Positions 35,344 through 43,510 of a stretch of 64,000 nucleotides of DNA are shown in pieces. Every line of letters begins with the position of its first letter. The stretch's first letter is position 1. Source of the DNA: Desertimonas sp963732335 (lineage in GTDB: Bacteria; Actinomycetota; Acidimicrobiia; Acidimicrobiales; Ilumatobacteraceae). The stretch covers positions 1 through 64,000 of the forward strand of contig CAVSZO010000041.1 of the NCBI GenBank assembly GCA_963732335.1. Direction: 5' to 3'. The notes below the pieces were generated by a model. It saw only the letters and a program-made list of their open reading frames with translations. It made no database searches and had not been told where the DNA came from. A program made the position numbers and the translations under genes.

Positions 35344-35742
35344 TTAGCGACTCGGCGGAGGTAGCGGTGTTGGTGGAGGGAGCGGTCCCCGCTGAATCGG
35401 TGAGGCAATGGCTGACCGGGCGAAGTCGTACCCGCACTTCCTACAAACCGTCCACCCCTTCTTGGCGTCTCTGCCGCAGGCGGGGCAGTGTCGTCGTGGC
35501 CGGGTCATCAGCCAGATGAGGCCAAGAGCGAAGAAGCCCAGGAATCCGACGACGACCCCGATGGCTGTCCAGACACCGGAGGCGATGGAGATGGCCGTGT
35601 CGCACTCGAACGTGCCACCGACGCACTCCTCACGTACGTCGTTGTTGGCCCAGGTGTTGATGCCGACGATGAACAGGACGGTGAGGGCCACCCATGCGAG
35701 GAGCGCCCATGTCATCTTCCGCCAGTGCGGTCGAAGCCTCAC
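35344..35742 (-). CDS. Two-helix membrane protein with a C-terminal zinc ribbon
   Basis: The 132-residue protein has transmembrane segments at about 10-30 (WALLAWVALTVLFIVGINTW) and 55-80 (WTAIGVVVGFLGFFALGLIW), with a Cys-containing loop between. A cytosolic zinc ribbon HCPACGRDAKKGWTVCRKCG and a Pro-rich end follow. The GTG start overlaps the stop of the upstream gene by four bases. It is the last gene of a set of small proteins in element 2. No known function. Confidence 0.72.
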   Translation of the reverse strand: MRLRPHWRKMTWALLAWVALTVLFIVGINTWANNDVREECVGGTFECDTAISIASGVWTAIGVVVGFLGFFALGLIWLMTRPRRHCPACGRDAKKGWTVCRKCGYDFARSAIASPIQRGPLPPPTPLPPPSR

Positions 35743-35912
35743 GAGATCACGTCGTTCAGCTCGTTAGCGACACAACCGCTGATGCGCTCGGCGAACATGA
35801 ACTCATCCGTATCCATGAACATCATGCAGCCCTCTAAGGCGTCCTCGACGTCGTCGTCCGTCAGTTCCGGGTCGTCGCCAGCAGTCCTGCCGACCCTCGA
35901 GGAGGCCGGCAT
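35739..35912 (-). CDS. 57-residue acidic hypothetical protein
   Basis: The product reads MPASSRVGRTAGDDPELTDD then DVEDALEGCMMFMDTDEFMF and AERISGCVANELNDVIS. It is acidic, with two cysteines, and helical. Its ATG shares a base with the stop of the gene before (TGATG), and its stop overlaps the next start by four bases, so it is clearly translated as the middle of an operon. A longer frame to 35972 only repeats the end of the upstream gene out of frame. No family recognised. Confidence 0.6.
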   Translation of the reverse strand: MPASSRVGRTAGDDPELTDDDVEDALEGCMMFMDTDEFMFAERISGCVANELNDVIS

Positions 35913-36253
35913 CACGTGGATCGGCCTAGGACTGTGGTGATGATCGTCGATGCGGCGGGGTAGATCTCCCATGGCCAGTCCATCGGATCGGGGATCGGCG
36001 GACCATCGACTGGGTCACGGTTCGGGGCGATGCCGGTCAGCACCACTGGAGCCAACGTCTCCATGTCCAAGTACTGGGCGAAACAGACCACTCCGCCAGC
36101 GACGTCACAGGCAACGTTCATTAGTGGGTCGGCTTCCGGGTACTGATCGATGACCGCCGCACTGAACGACTCCTCGACAGCATCTCGGTCTGGTGGCGGT
36201 GGAGTAGCTGGCGAGATTGCCAGCAGGCCAGCGAAGGCGAGTGCATTGAGCAT
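35912..36253 (-). CDS. Exported 113-residue hypothetical protein
   Basis: MLNALAFAGLLAISPATPPP is a short signal peptide. The mature part is acidic and Pro-rich with two cysteines (VACDVAGGVVCFAQYLDMET) that could form a disulfide. AGGAGG precedes the ATG at 36253. Its stop and the next start share a base. Part of the same set of small membrane or exported proteins; function unknown. Confidence 0.68.
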   Translation of the reverse strand: MLNALAFAGLLAISPATPPPPDRDAVEESFSAAVIDQYPEADPLMNVACDVAGGVVCFAQYLDMETLAPVVLTGIAPNRDPVDGPPIPDPMDWPWEIYPAASTIITTVLGRST

Positions 36254-36302
36254 TGGTCCCCCCTCCTATCAGCAGGCGTCCAGGTGGGTGTGGAACGCCG
36301 TC

Positions 36303-36476
36303 CTAGCTTCGTCTGTCAACCGTTGCTGCCCACCCAACTGTTCGATCCCATCGGGCAACGACGCTCGACCACAGACGGCCCAGCAGGCCGGCAGCCATCA
36401 GCACAACGATGAACAGCCCGACGGAGGCATAGAAGGCGATGTAGGCCCGAAGGACCCAGATCAGTGCGGCGGACAC
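36303..36476 (-). CDS. 57-residue single-helix membrane protein
   Basis: GTG at 36476 opens MSAALIWVLRAYIAFYASVG then LFIVVLMAAGLLGRLWSSVV and a basic, Trp-containing end. The middle is a long transmembrane helix. AGGGA lies very close upstream. The stop is 49 bases before the next gene, on the same strand, so it likely heads the four-gene set. No family recognised. Confidence 0.5.
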   Translation of the reverse strand: MSAALIWVLRAYIAFYASVGLFIVVLMAAGLLGRLWSSVVARWDRTVGWAATVDRRS

Positions 36477-36617
36477 TGTCCCTTATCGTAAGACGACCTC
36501 GATCAGACGATCCTCAGCCGCAGGAACGATTCGGAGGGGTCGAAAGGACGATTGCCATTCGACCGGTGCCTTCAACACAGCATGGACCGCCGACGAAGGC
36601 AGGGATGAACGGCGACC

Positions 36618-37007
36618 TCATCGGTCCACTCGTTGTGCGCCAGCGATGAGGATCACGCCGAGGAGCAGCAGGAAGCAGCCGAAGCCGAACAGGCCAATAG
36701 CCGGAGCGAAGTTGGCGTCGGCGATTGACAGCCCGGAGTCCTTGGCGTCCCGTTGGGCAATGTAGGCGCCGAAGCCAGCGATGAGCCAGAAGATGCCGCC
36801 CATCACGTTGAGCACCACGCCGTTGTACTGACGCTCATCCCACACCGGCTTCGATGGGGCAGGAACACGTTGACGGTGTGGGTAGTCGAGGAACTCGTTG
36901 CTGAGCTTGCCGTCGCCACGGCAGGGTTCTCCGGGCTTGGCCTTGCACTTTGGGCAGTCGTACGAAAGGGGCGACCGCCGAGAGTCGGTAGGTTGCGTGG
37001 TGGTCAT
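36618..37007 (-). CDS. Zinc-finger membrane protein of the actinophage type
   Basis: From ATG 37007 (GGAGG five bases before) the protein is 129 residues. DCPKCKAKPGEPCRGDGKLS and the following HRQR form the CPxCxAxPGxPC...H finger common in actinobacteriophage and integrative-element proteins. Two transmembrane helices follow (VMGGIFWLIAGFGAYIA and IGLFGFGCFLLLLGVILIAG). A longer frame to 37427 is not protein-like. Function unknown. Confidence 0.72.
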   Translation of the reverse strand: MTTTQPTDSRRSPLSYDCPKCKAKPGEPCRGDGKLSNEFLDYPHRQRVPAPSKPVWDERQYNGVVLNVMGGIFWLIAGFGAYIAQRDAKDSGLSIADANFAPAIGLFGFGCFLLLLGVILIAGAQRVDR

Positions 37008-37110
37008 CAGATCCTCCGCCGGTCTGGTGATCGGAGCCCGGACGTGCAACGTCCTCAGCTCATGTTTGTGAGAGCATAAGCTTATCGGCCAGTCGGTCAC
37101 GACTGACGGG

Positions 37111-37392
37111 CTACTTGAGGGCTCGATCAAGCTCGTTGAGGAGCTTGCGAACCTCCGTGAAGTGCTGGGGTAGACGTTCGAGGACGGTGCGGATGCGCTT
37201 GCGTTCCTCCAGCAGGTTCGCTGTGATCGCCAACAGTTCCGTGATCTGATCTCTCGACAGTTGGGCACAGGCAGCCGACAGGCGTAGTTGGCGGAACTGT
37301 TCGTCTGGCCCCACAGGACTGAGCGTAACGAACGACTGTTCGAGTGAGCTAGTCGGCCCACCAACCCCGTTACTCGCCTTAGAAATGCACAC
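37111..37392 (-). CDS. Small helical hypothetical protein next to the integrase
   Basis: The frame encodes 93 residues; the conserved-looking part is DEQFRQLRLSAACAQLSRDQ followed by ITELLAITANLLEERKRIRT and VLERLPQHFTEVRKLLNELD, a run of amphipathic helices with basic face. The GTG at 37392 lacks a clear ribosome binding site and the first 25 residues are doubtful. It lies 31 bases after the integrase stop, on the same strand. It could be a regulator or recombination helper of the element. Confidence 0.5.
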   Translation of the reverse strand: MCISKASNGVGGPTSSLEQSFVTLSPVGPDEQFRQLRLSAACAQLSRDQITELLAITANLLEERKRIRTVLERLPQHFTEVRKLLNELDRALK

Positions 37393-37423
37393 AGGACCAA
37401 TGACGGCCCTCTGGCGGCACCGT

Positions 37424-38491
37424 TCAAGACGCAGACAACCTCAGGGCATCCAGACGACTCGCCAACACGTCATCCCGCCCGCTCACAAGATGTTGGTAGC
37501 GGACGGCAGCCGCCACGGAGCTATGCCCGATCCTGGACATCACTTCCGCCAACGTCGCCCCGTTGGTAGTGGCCATGGTGGCGGCGGTGTGGCGAAGGCT
37601 GTGAAACCGGAGAGGTTGGAGACCGGCGTTGCGGACGGCACGTCGCCACACGGCACCGAACGACGACCGACGAAGCGGAGAGCCGTCACCGTTGGTGAAC
37701 ACAAGGCCGGACCGTCCGTCGATGTGTGCGGATAGTTCGGCCATGACGGAGGCAGGCAGGACGACAGTGCGCCGACCAGCGGCCGACTTCGGCGGGCCGA
37801 ACGACAGCGCTCCGTGCAACTCCTGGAGTGTCCCCTCGACCCTCACCGTCCCGGCTGCTGTGTCCACACAGGACACGTCCAGCCCGGCAAGCTCTCCATA
37901 GCGCAGCCCGCCGTAGGCGGCGACCAACACCATGACCCGAAGGTGACCCGGCACCGCTTCTGCGATGCGCTCCAGATCCCCAGGTGCCACGACACACACC
38001 GGAGGGACATGCTCACGCCCTGCCCCTCTCAGCGTGCAAGGGCATCGGTCGATCACGTTGTCACGAAGCGCATCACGGAACATCGCCGCCAACACCCGGT
38101 AGCTCTTGGCCCGATGCGCTGACTCCGGCATCGCTGCGAACCAAGAGCGAACCGTCAACGGTGTCACGTCGATCATGCGGAGCCTGGAGAACGTCGGGGC
38201 AAGGTGAAGCCGCCAAGTGCTCTCGTAGCTGTCCCTGGTTCGTGGAGCGAGCTTCCTGCTCGCCAGCCACGAGGCCCAGAAGTCGCCAACTCTGATGCTC
38301 TGACCGGGTGTGCCATGGATCCCAGCGCTGTGACCTGGGGTGCCATGGAACTCCATGGCAAGCCACTCTCTAGCCGCCTTCTCGGAGTCGAAGGTGAGGG
38401 CGATCTGACGCCCGCCGTTGGCCTTCGACTGGTACGCCGCCTGCCAGCGGCCGTTGCGTTGCCTGACCGTTCCATGTGGTCTCACCAGCAT
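37424..38491 (-). CDS. Tyrosine integrase of the tRNA-Ser(GCT) element
   Basis: The 355-residue protein has a three-strand arm-binding domain (GTVRQRNGRWQAAYQSKANG), a core-binding domain (WASWLASRKLAPRTRDSYES) and the catalytic domain. The catalytic residues are Arg in AAYGGLRYGELAGL, HSLRHTAATMA, IGHSSVAAAVRYQHL with the nucleophile Tyr. An odd short repeat, HGTPGHSAGIHGTPGQSIRV, sits between the first two domains. It starts 60 bases from the 3' end of the tRNA it uses and is only distantly like the integrase of the first element. Confidence 0.9.
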   Translation of the reverse strand: MLVRPHGTVRQRNGRWQAAYQSKANGGRQIALTFDSEKAAREWLAMEFHGTPGHSAGIHGTPGQSIRVGDFWASWLASRKLAPRTRDSYESTWRLHLAPTFSRLRMIDVTPLTVRSWFAAMPESAHRAKSYRVLAAMFRDALRDNVIDRCPCTLRGAGREHVPPVCVVAPGDLERIAEAVPGHLRVMVLVAAYGGLRYGELAGLDVSCVDTAAGTVRVEGTLQELHGALSFGPPKSAAGRRTVVLPASVMAELSAHIDGRSGLVFTNGDGSPLRRSSFGAVWRRAVRNAGLQPLRFHSLRHTAATMATTNGATLAEVMSRIGHSSVAAAVRYQHLVSGRDDVLASRLDALRLSAS

Positions 38492-38547
38492 CTTCCTTCC
38501 TCTCAGGGACAGGAAGTGCTCCTTGGTGAGCCGTCGCCGGACGGCTT

Positions 38548-38612
38548 GCAGCGGAGAGGGTGGGATTTGAACCCACGGACCACCTTGCGGCGGTCACCTC
38601 CTTAGCAGGGAG
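38548..38612 (+). repeat. attR: 65-bp att copy within tRNA-Ser(GCT)
   Basis: Identical to 33021-33085. It runs from four bases beyond the tRNA 3' end into the anticodon arm, so recombination near the anticodon loop would leave an intact tRNA. Confidence 0.88.
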
Positions 38613-38642
38613 GCGCGTTCGACCGGACTCCGCCACCTCTCC
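38552..38642 (-). tRNA. tRNA-Ser (anticodon GCT)
   Basis: The acceptor stem pairs GGAGAGG with CCTCTCC. The anticodon loop CTGCTAA carries GCT and is closed by CCTCC-type pairs. The long variable arm (GACCGCCGCAAGGTGGTC) marks a class II tRNA. It reads AGC/AGU codons. CCA is not encoded. It is the attachment site of element 2. Confidence 0.93.
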
Positions 38643-38821
38643 GAATGTTCGCCCGATGGTATCGGCTCCGGCCAGGCGGCAGCGTCGTCGCCGCCACCAA
38701 CGGGCAATGTCGCTCGCGTGTCGAAGATTTCCATTTGTTCACCAATGTTGCGATCTGATGACGACTCGTGCTAGACCGGTGCCCCTGTCAGCGCCCGGCG
38801 GGCGCTCAACGACAACTACGC

Positions 38822-40228
38822 ATGAGCAACTACTTCGACGACGACGACGCATTCTGGGACGAACCGAGCTTCGATCCCGACAGAACCTCGCAGATCGATC
38901 GGGTCCGCCGGCGCTCCCCGGAACGCACCAGGACCCATCACGTCGTGCGCCGCGAGCAGCCGCTCGAACACCTCGACGACGAATCCACGATGTGGGTCGA
39001 ACCTGCGCCGCGCATCGCCGAACGGCTCGGGCCGCTCGGCGCGGTCGACCCTCGCGTGCTCAGCGTCGGTGCCGTCGCCCTCGCCGTCGTGCTCGCGGTT
39101 CCGCTGTTCGGTGCCCTCGGCGACGATGGAAACGGCGACGCCCTGCGGACCATCGAAGAGCAGTCGACCACGACCGTCACGACGATCGCCACACCGAACA
39201 CGGCGGACCCCGAGGTCGTCGTCGTCACGGCCGCCGTTGACCCCGACATCTCCGGCGACACCGACGTGGGCGAGAGCAGTGCCGGCACGGCGAGCACAGC
39301 GGTCGAGGACGAGGACCTGGACGGTGCGGCGACGGCCTCGCAGGGACTGAGCGAGACGCCCGACTGCGCCAACCAGTACACGGCGACTGCGGGGGACTAC
39401 TGGTTGCGCATCGCCGATGGAAGCGGAACGTCGCTCGACTCGCTGCTCGATGTCAACGAGGCGACGGCCGAGACACCGATCTATCCCGGTAGCACGATCT
39501 GCCTGCCGGAGGGTGCAGCGGAGCCGGTGGGCTTCGCGGCGTCCGGCAGCGGAGCGTCGAGCAGCGCGGACTCGTCTGGCGGCGCAACCGCGCTGGCGGC
39601 TCAGGAGGCGCCGTGCGCCAACCTCTACGAGTCGGTGGCCGGCGACTACTGGTTGCGCATTGCCGACGCCGCCGGGCTCGAGCTCGATGAGCTGCTCGAG
39701 CTCAACGACGCCACGCCGGACACTCCGCTGTACCCCGGCTCCGAGGTGTGCCTGCCCGCCGGTGCCGCGGGACCATCGGCACCGACGACCGCGGCGCCGA
39801 CCACGACACCACCCACGACTGCAGCGGCGGCAGCGGCCCCGACCGACGACCGCAGCGCGACGACCGCAGCGGCGACGACCGCCCCGGCGACGACAGAGCC
39901 GGCGACGACGGAGGAACAGACAACGGTGCCGCCGGCGCCGCCGCCTCCGTCCGAGATCGAGCAGATCATCCGCGATGCGTGGCCCGACGACCTCGAGGAG
40001 CAGGCCCTCCGCATCGCCTGGCGGGAGAGCAGTTACAACCCGCGGGCGCAGAACCACTGCTGCTCGGGACTGTTCCAGATCTACTACGACGTCCATGCCA
40101 GCTGGCTCGCCGGGCTCGGCATCAACTCCGTCGAGGGCCTCTACGACCCGCACCTCAACGCCACGGCGGCCTACGCCCTGTACCAGCGCTCCGGCAGCTG
40201 GGAGCCGTGGCGGATGACCGCCGACTGA
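38822..40228 (+). CDS. Membrane-anchored lytic transglycosylase with two LysM-like domains
   Basis: The 468-residue protein has a cytosolic acidic start (MSNYFDDDDAFWDEPSFDPD), one transmembrane helix near 80-100 (VLSVGAVALAVVLAVPLFGA), then two LysM-like units (CANQYTATAGDYWLRIADGS and CANLYESVAGDYWLRIADAA), each with paired cysteines. A long Ala/Thr/Pro linker follows. The end, ALRIAWRESSYNPRAQNHCC SGLFQI, is a lysozyme-like SLT core with the catalytic Glu in WRESSYNP. It would cut peptidoglycan outside the membrane. The ATG at 38822 lacks a clear RBS and may be leaderless. A resuscitation-promoting-factor-like role is possible but not shown. Confidence 0.83.
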   Translation: MSNYFDDDDAFWDEPSFDPDRTSQIDRVRRRSPERTRTHHVVRREQPLEHLDDESTMWVEPAPRIAERLGPLGAVDPRVLSVGAVALAVVLAVPLFGALGDDGNGDALRTIEEQSTTTVTTIATPNTADPEVVVVTAAVDPDISGDTDVGESSAGTASTAVEDEDLDGAATASQGLSETPDCANQYTATAGDYWLRIADGSGTSLDSLLDVNEATAETPIYPGSTICLPEGAAEPVGFAASGSGASSSADSSGGATALAAQEAPCANLYESVAGDYWLRIADAAGLELDELLELNDATPDTPLYPGSEVCLPAGAAGPSAPTTAAPTTTPPTTAAAAAAPTDDRSATTAAATTAPATTEPATTEEQTTVPPAPPPPSEIEQIIRDAWPDDLEEQALRIAWRESSYNPRAQNHCCSGLFQIYYDVHASWLAGLGINSVEGLYDPHLNATAAYALYQRSGSWEPWRMTAD

Positions 40229-40263
40229 ACACGACTCCCGGGCCGCTCGGCTCCCACCGTACG

Positions 40264-40771
40264 GTGAGCCGCGTGGTGTACCCCGTGCATCGCCCGCCGG
40301 TGTGGTTGCGTGCAGGCTTCGCCGTGCTCGGCGTCGGCGTGCTGCTGTTCAACGGCCTGTTGATGCTGTCGGACCGGGCTCCAGGCGCGCTGCGACGGGT
40401 CGGCGGCGATTTCGTGCGCCGCTTGTTCGCCCGCATCGACGCCAATGAGCGCGCCGCCGACGTGCTGGCCGATCCACGGTTGCCCGAGAGTGACGCCATC
40501 GTCCACATCGCCGTGTGGGCGATTGCCGTGGCGCTCGTCGGGCTCGCCGTGTGGACGTGGCGTGGCCTGCTCGTTGGCGCCGTCGCCGTGTTCGCCGTCA
40601 GCCTGCTGGTCGAAGCCGCCCAGGGCAAGTGGTCGGACACCCGGGCCGTCGAGGCCAGTGACGTGCGCGCCAACGCCGTCGGCGTCGGGCTCGGCACGAT
40701 CGGCGTAGGCGTCTGCTACCTCACGTACAGCGCGGTCGAGCGGGCTGCTCCGGTGGGGCCGAGCTGGTTGA
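40264..40771 (+). CDS. VanZ-like membrane protein, stop codon missing in frame
   Basis: From GTG 40264 the translation shows VanZ-like features: a first helix LRAGFAVLGVGVLLFNGLLM, ESDAIVHIAVWAIAVALVGL, a third helix, and EAAQGKWSDTRAVEASDVRA NAVGVGLG, with the conserved E-x-x-Q and D-x-x-x-N. The frame has no stop before the next gene; the nearest plausible stop is TGA at 40769-40771 in another frame, so a one-base change near 40700-40760 is likely. Otherwise the protein is fused to the oxidoreductase that follows. VanZ proteins are linked to glycopeptide response; role here unknown. Confidence 0.6.
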
Positions 40772-40824
40772 ATGTCTCGACATCGCGCAGCGAGGCGACG
40801 GACCGGACAAAGGGGGAGATCATC

Positions 40825-42015
40825 GTGAGCACAGGCCATCGCGTCGCCATGCTCGGCACCGGGTTGATCGGCGACTTCTACACGATGACGCTGCACGGCC
40901 GGCGTGGCCGCGACCGTGTCGAGGTCGTGTACTCCCGCTCGGTCGAGCGCGGCGAAGCGTTCATGCAGCGGTGGGATGTCCCGCGGGCGACGACGAGCGT
41001 CGACGAGGCGGTCAACGACCCCGCCGTCGACACCGTCGTGGTCGGCCTGCCCAACGACATGCACGAGGAGGCGATCGAGGCCGTCGCGGCGGCGGGCAAG
41101 GCCGTGCTGTGCACGAAACCGCTCGCCCGCACCGCCGAGGAGGGCAAGCGGATCCTCGGCCTCGTCGAGTCGGCGGGGGTGTTCGCCGGCTACCTCGAAG
41201 ACCTCGTGTACGCCCCGAAGACGTTGAAGGCGCTGGCGTCGGTGCGGAGCGGGGCGATCGGCGACGTGTTGTGGGTCAGGAGCCGGGAGACCCACCCCGG
41301 GCCCCACAGCGCGTGGTTCTGGGACGCGGCGAAGGCCGGCGGGGGCTGCATCGTCGACCTCGGCTGCCATTGCATCGAGATCATTCGCAGCTACGTCGGC
41401 AAGGGCAACCGCCCGGTCGAGGTGATGTGCTGGAGCGACACGCTGGTCCACCCGATCGAGGCCGAGGACAACGCCATTGCCCTCGTCAAGTTCGAGAGCG
41501 GCGCCATCGGCCAGTTCGAGGTCAGCTGGACGTTCCGAGGCGGGATGGACCTGCGCGACGAGGTCGCCGGCACCGACGGCACGATCTGGACGAACCACTT
41601 CCTGCGCACCGGGTTCGAGATGTTCTCCAGCGGGCAGGGTGGCTACGTCGCCGAGAAGGCCGAGACCGAGAGTGGCTGGATCTTCCCCGTCGGCGACGAG
41701 GTCGCCGAGCTCGGGTACGTCGACATGTTCACCGACATGTTCGACGCCATCGACGAGGGTCGCCAGCCGACCGAGACGTTCTACGACGGCTACGTGGTCA
41801 ACGCCGTGATGGACGCCTGTTACCGCTCGGCGGCGAGCCACACCTGGGAGCCCGTCGAGCTCGACTGGCGGGGTGGCACGACGCCACGGATCGCCCGTCC
41901 GTCGCGCAGCGAGGAAGGGCTCACCGTGATCAAGGAGGAGCACCTCCCCGACGGCCGCCGCAAGCTGATCCTCAAGAATCCCGCCAGCGGCGCGTTCGTC
42001 GACCGCGTGGTGTGA
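40825..42015 (+). CDS. Gfo/Idh/MocA-family oxidoreductase
   Basis: The 396-residue protein from GTG 40825 (AGGGGGAG upstream) starts STGHRVAMLGTGLIGDFYTM, the NAD(P) Rossmann motif. It continues with DTVVVGLPNDMHEEAIEAVA and KAVLCTKPLARTAEEGKRIL (the EKP-type catalytic Lys, here TKP), then the substrate domain with GGGCIVDLGCHCIEIIRSYV, where Asp and His serve the active site. Members oxidise sugars, inositols or their acids. It converges on the sugar-import locus to its right and may act in the same pathway. The C-terminal 60 residues form a separate tail. Confidence 0.86.
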   Translation: MSTGHRVAMLGTGLIGDFYTMTLHGRRGRDRVEVVYSRSVERGEAFMQRWDVPRATTSVDEAVNDPAVDTVVVGLPNDMHEEAIEAVAAAGKAVLCTKPLARTAEEGKRILGLVESAGVFAGYLEDLVYAPKTLKALASVRSGAIGDVLWVRSRETHPGPHSAWFWDAAKAGGGCIVDLGCHCIEIIRSYVGKGNRPVEVMCWSDTLVHPIEAEDNAIALVKFESGAIGQFEVSWTFRGGMDLRDEVAGTDGTIWTNHFLRTGFEMFSSGQGGYVAEKAETESGWIFPVGDEVAELGYVDMFTDMFDAIDEGRQPTETFYDGYVVNAVMDACYRSAASHTWEPVELDWRGGTTPRIARPSRSEEGLTVIKEEHLPDGRRKLILKNPASGAFVDRVV

Positions 42016-42049
42016 GCCCCGACGCCGGATCACGAACGAAGCCCGAACC

Positions 42050-42569
42050 TCAGCTCGGCCAGGTGACAGCGGTGTGGAGGTCGGCGGCGGTGACACCGAG
42101 CAGGGCGCTGGCATCGGTGCGGTCGTAGCCCGCGCTCGTTGTAGACGAAGATGGCAATCGTCCGCTCGACCGGGTCGGCGATCAGCACCTCGTCGACGCC
42201 GTGCGACGCGTAGTGATCGAACTTGTCCCACGATTCGTCGCCAGGCGAGACGACTTCGATCGCCAACGCCGCGGTAGAGACGAAGGCCGCGTTCGGCAGT
42301 GAACGGTGCAGCCCGGCATCAGGCACGCGGTAGTTGTCCGGTTCACCGAGATTGAATGGTCCGCTGGCAACGAGTCCGGCGCCAACAGCGTGTGACTCGA
42401 GCACAGCGGGCAAGTGCGCGGCGAGGTAGGCGTGCCAAAGGTGAGGTGCCGGCGCCACGTGGTAGTCGCCCTCCCAGACTTCATCGAAGCGGTCTTGTCC
42501 CAGGGCGTGGCGCCGAGCGAGGAGCTCGTCGAGCTCTGCGGGACGAGACCCGAGCACGACGGTCCTCAT
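42050..42569 (-). CDS. Uma2-family (DUF820) putative endonuclease, frame shift near its end
   Basis: From ATG 42569 the protein reads RPAELDELLARRHALGQDRF DEVWEGDYHVAPAPHLWH, then YRVPDAGLHRSLPNAAFVST, AALAIEVVSPGDESWDKFDH YASHGVDEVLIADP: the restriction-like fold with the Asp and E-x-V core of the Uma2 family. After VYNERG at about 42135 the natural end GYDRTDASALLGVTAADLHT is in another frame and stops at 42050; the straight frame ends at 42030 with an Arg/His-rich tail. Uma2 proteins are common and their role is unsettled. Confidence 0.75.
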
Positions 42570-42619
42570 GAGGACGAAGCCTAATGATCGGGTGTTGCAG
42601 CGGGCTCGGCCCTTGAGGA

Positions 42620-43510
42620 TCAGGTGACGAGGAGTTCGGCGGCGGCGCAGTCGTCGATCAGTGACTCCAACTGGTCCGGGTCCTTGACGGCGGCGAAGCC
42701 CTGGACGACCACCCTCTCGAGGCCGAGGTCGGCGTACTCGCGGAGTCGTTGCTGGCGAGCAGGACCCGGCGCCGCGCCGTCCATCGCCGGCCCCCACAGG
42801 TGCACCGACACCTGCAACGTCGCCGGGTCTCGGTCGACCTCCTTGCACCGGGCGGCGATCACCGGCAACGCCTCGTCGACGGCTGCGGGCGGCAAGGCGT
42901 CGAGGTTGAGCTTGTCGGCGAAGCGGGCAGCGAGCCGCCACGTGACCTCGGGGCCGTTGCCGCCGACCATCACCGGGATGCGGGGCCGCTGCAGTCCCTT
43001 CGGTTCGTGGATCGCGTCGACCACGTGGGCGTGCTCGCCGGTGTACGTGGCCCGTCCCGGTCCGAGCATCCGGGTGATGATCTCGAGGTGGTCGCGGAGG
43101 ATCGCCAGCCGGGTGCCGGCCGGAGGGAACCCGTAGCCGTAGGCCAGCCACTCGTCCTCCTTCCACCCGGCGCCGATGCCGAGCACGACCCGCCCGCCAC
43201 TGATCACATCGATCGTCGAGAACATCTTCGCCGTCATCGCCGCGTTGCGATAGGCGGCGGCGGCAACGAGCGTTCCGAGGAAGGCTCGCGATGTCGCCAT
43301 CGCCAGCGCCGACAGCTCGACGAGCGGGTCGAAGACGATCGCCTCCTCGGGGGGCGGGTCGACCTGGAAGTGGTCGTACGCCCACAGCGAGTCGAACCCG
43401 GCCTCCTCGGCGCGCTGGGCGACCTCGATGGTCCGCCGCCAAGCGGTCTCGGCGTCGAGTCCGAGGTACTCGCGGTCGCAACCCTGCGGCAGGGTGAGCC
43501 CGACGCGCAT
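42620..43510 (-). CDS. F420-dependent luciferase-like (LLM) oxidoreductase
   Basis: The 296-residue protein starts MRVGLTLPQGCDREYLGLDA, then AEEAGFDSLWAYDHF, the LLM barrel strand, and RNAAMTAKMFSTIDVISGGR VVLGIGAGWKEDEW, the hallmark of the flavin/F420-binding pocket. RPRIPVMVGGNGPEVTWRLA follows, as in F420-dependent family members. Substrate unknown. Its ATG shares a base with the stop of the AraM-like gene (TGATG), so it is translated with the sugar-import operon. This tie to a carbohydrate locus hints that it oxidises an intermediate there. Confidence 0.85.
   Translation of the reverse strand: MRVGLTLPQGCDREYLGLDAETAWRRTIEVAQRAEEAGFDSLWAYDHFQVDPPPEEAIVFDPLVELSALAMATSRAFLGTLVAAAAYRNAAMTAKMFSTIDVISGGRVVLGIGAGWKEDEWLAYGYGFPPAGTRLAILRDHLEIITRMLGPGRATYTGEHAHVVDAIHEPKGLQRPRIPVMVGGNGPEVTWRLAARFADKLNLDALPPAAVDEALPVIAARCKEVDRDPATLQVSVHLWGPAMDGAAPGPARQQRLREYADLGLERVVVQGFAAVKDPDQLESLIDDCAAAELLVT

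Larger units (their letters stand above)
33021..38612. mobile_element. Second integrative element, in tRNA-Ser(GCT), about 5.5 kb
   Basis: A 65-base direct repeat at 33021-33085 and 38548-38612 marks the ends; the right copy is the 3' two thirds of an intact tRNA-Ser(GCT). The integrase is inside, next to that tRNA. Cargo is mostly very small proteins: a 53-residue protein, a four-gene set of small membrane or exported proteins, a zinc-finger membrane protein, a secreted fasciclin-like protein (frame-broken) and a NUDIX remnant. There is no relaxase, capsid or replication gene that I recognise, so this may be a satellite or a decayed element that relies on others for transfer. Confidence 0.82.

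Noticed and set aside
36618..37427. A 269-residue version of the zinc-finger membrane protein
   Set aside because: The first 140 residues are the shadow of the 93-residue gene; the ATG at 37007 has a good ribosome binding site and starts the family-like part.
39748..42015. A 755-residue open frame
   Set aside because: It joins an out-of-frame shadow of the LysM protein, the VanZ-like protein and the Gfo/Idh enzyme. The real genes have their own starts and family matches.
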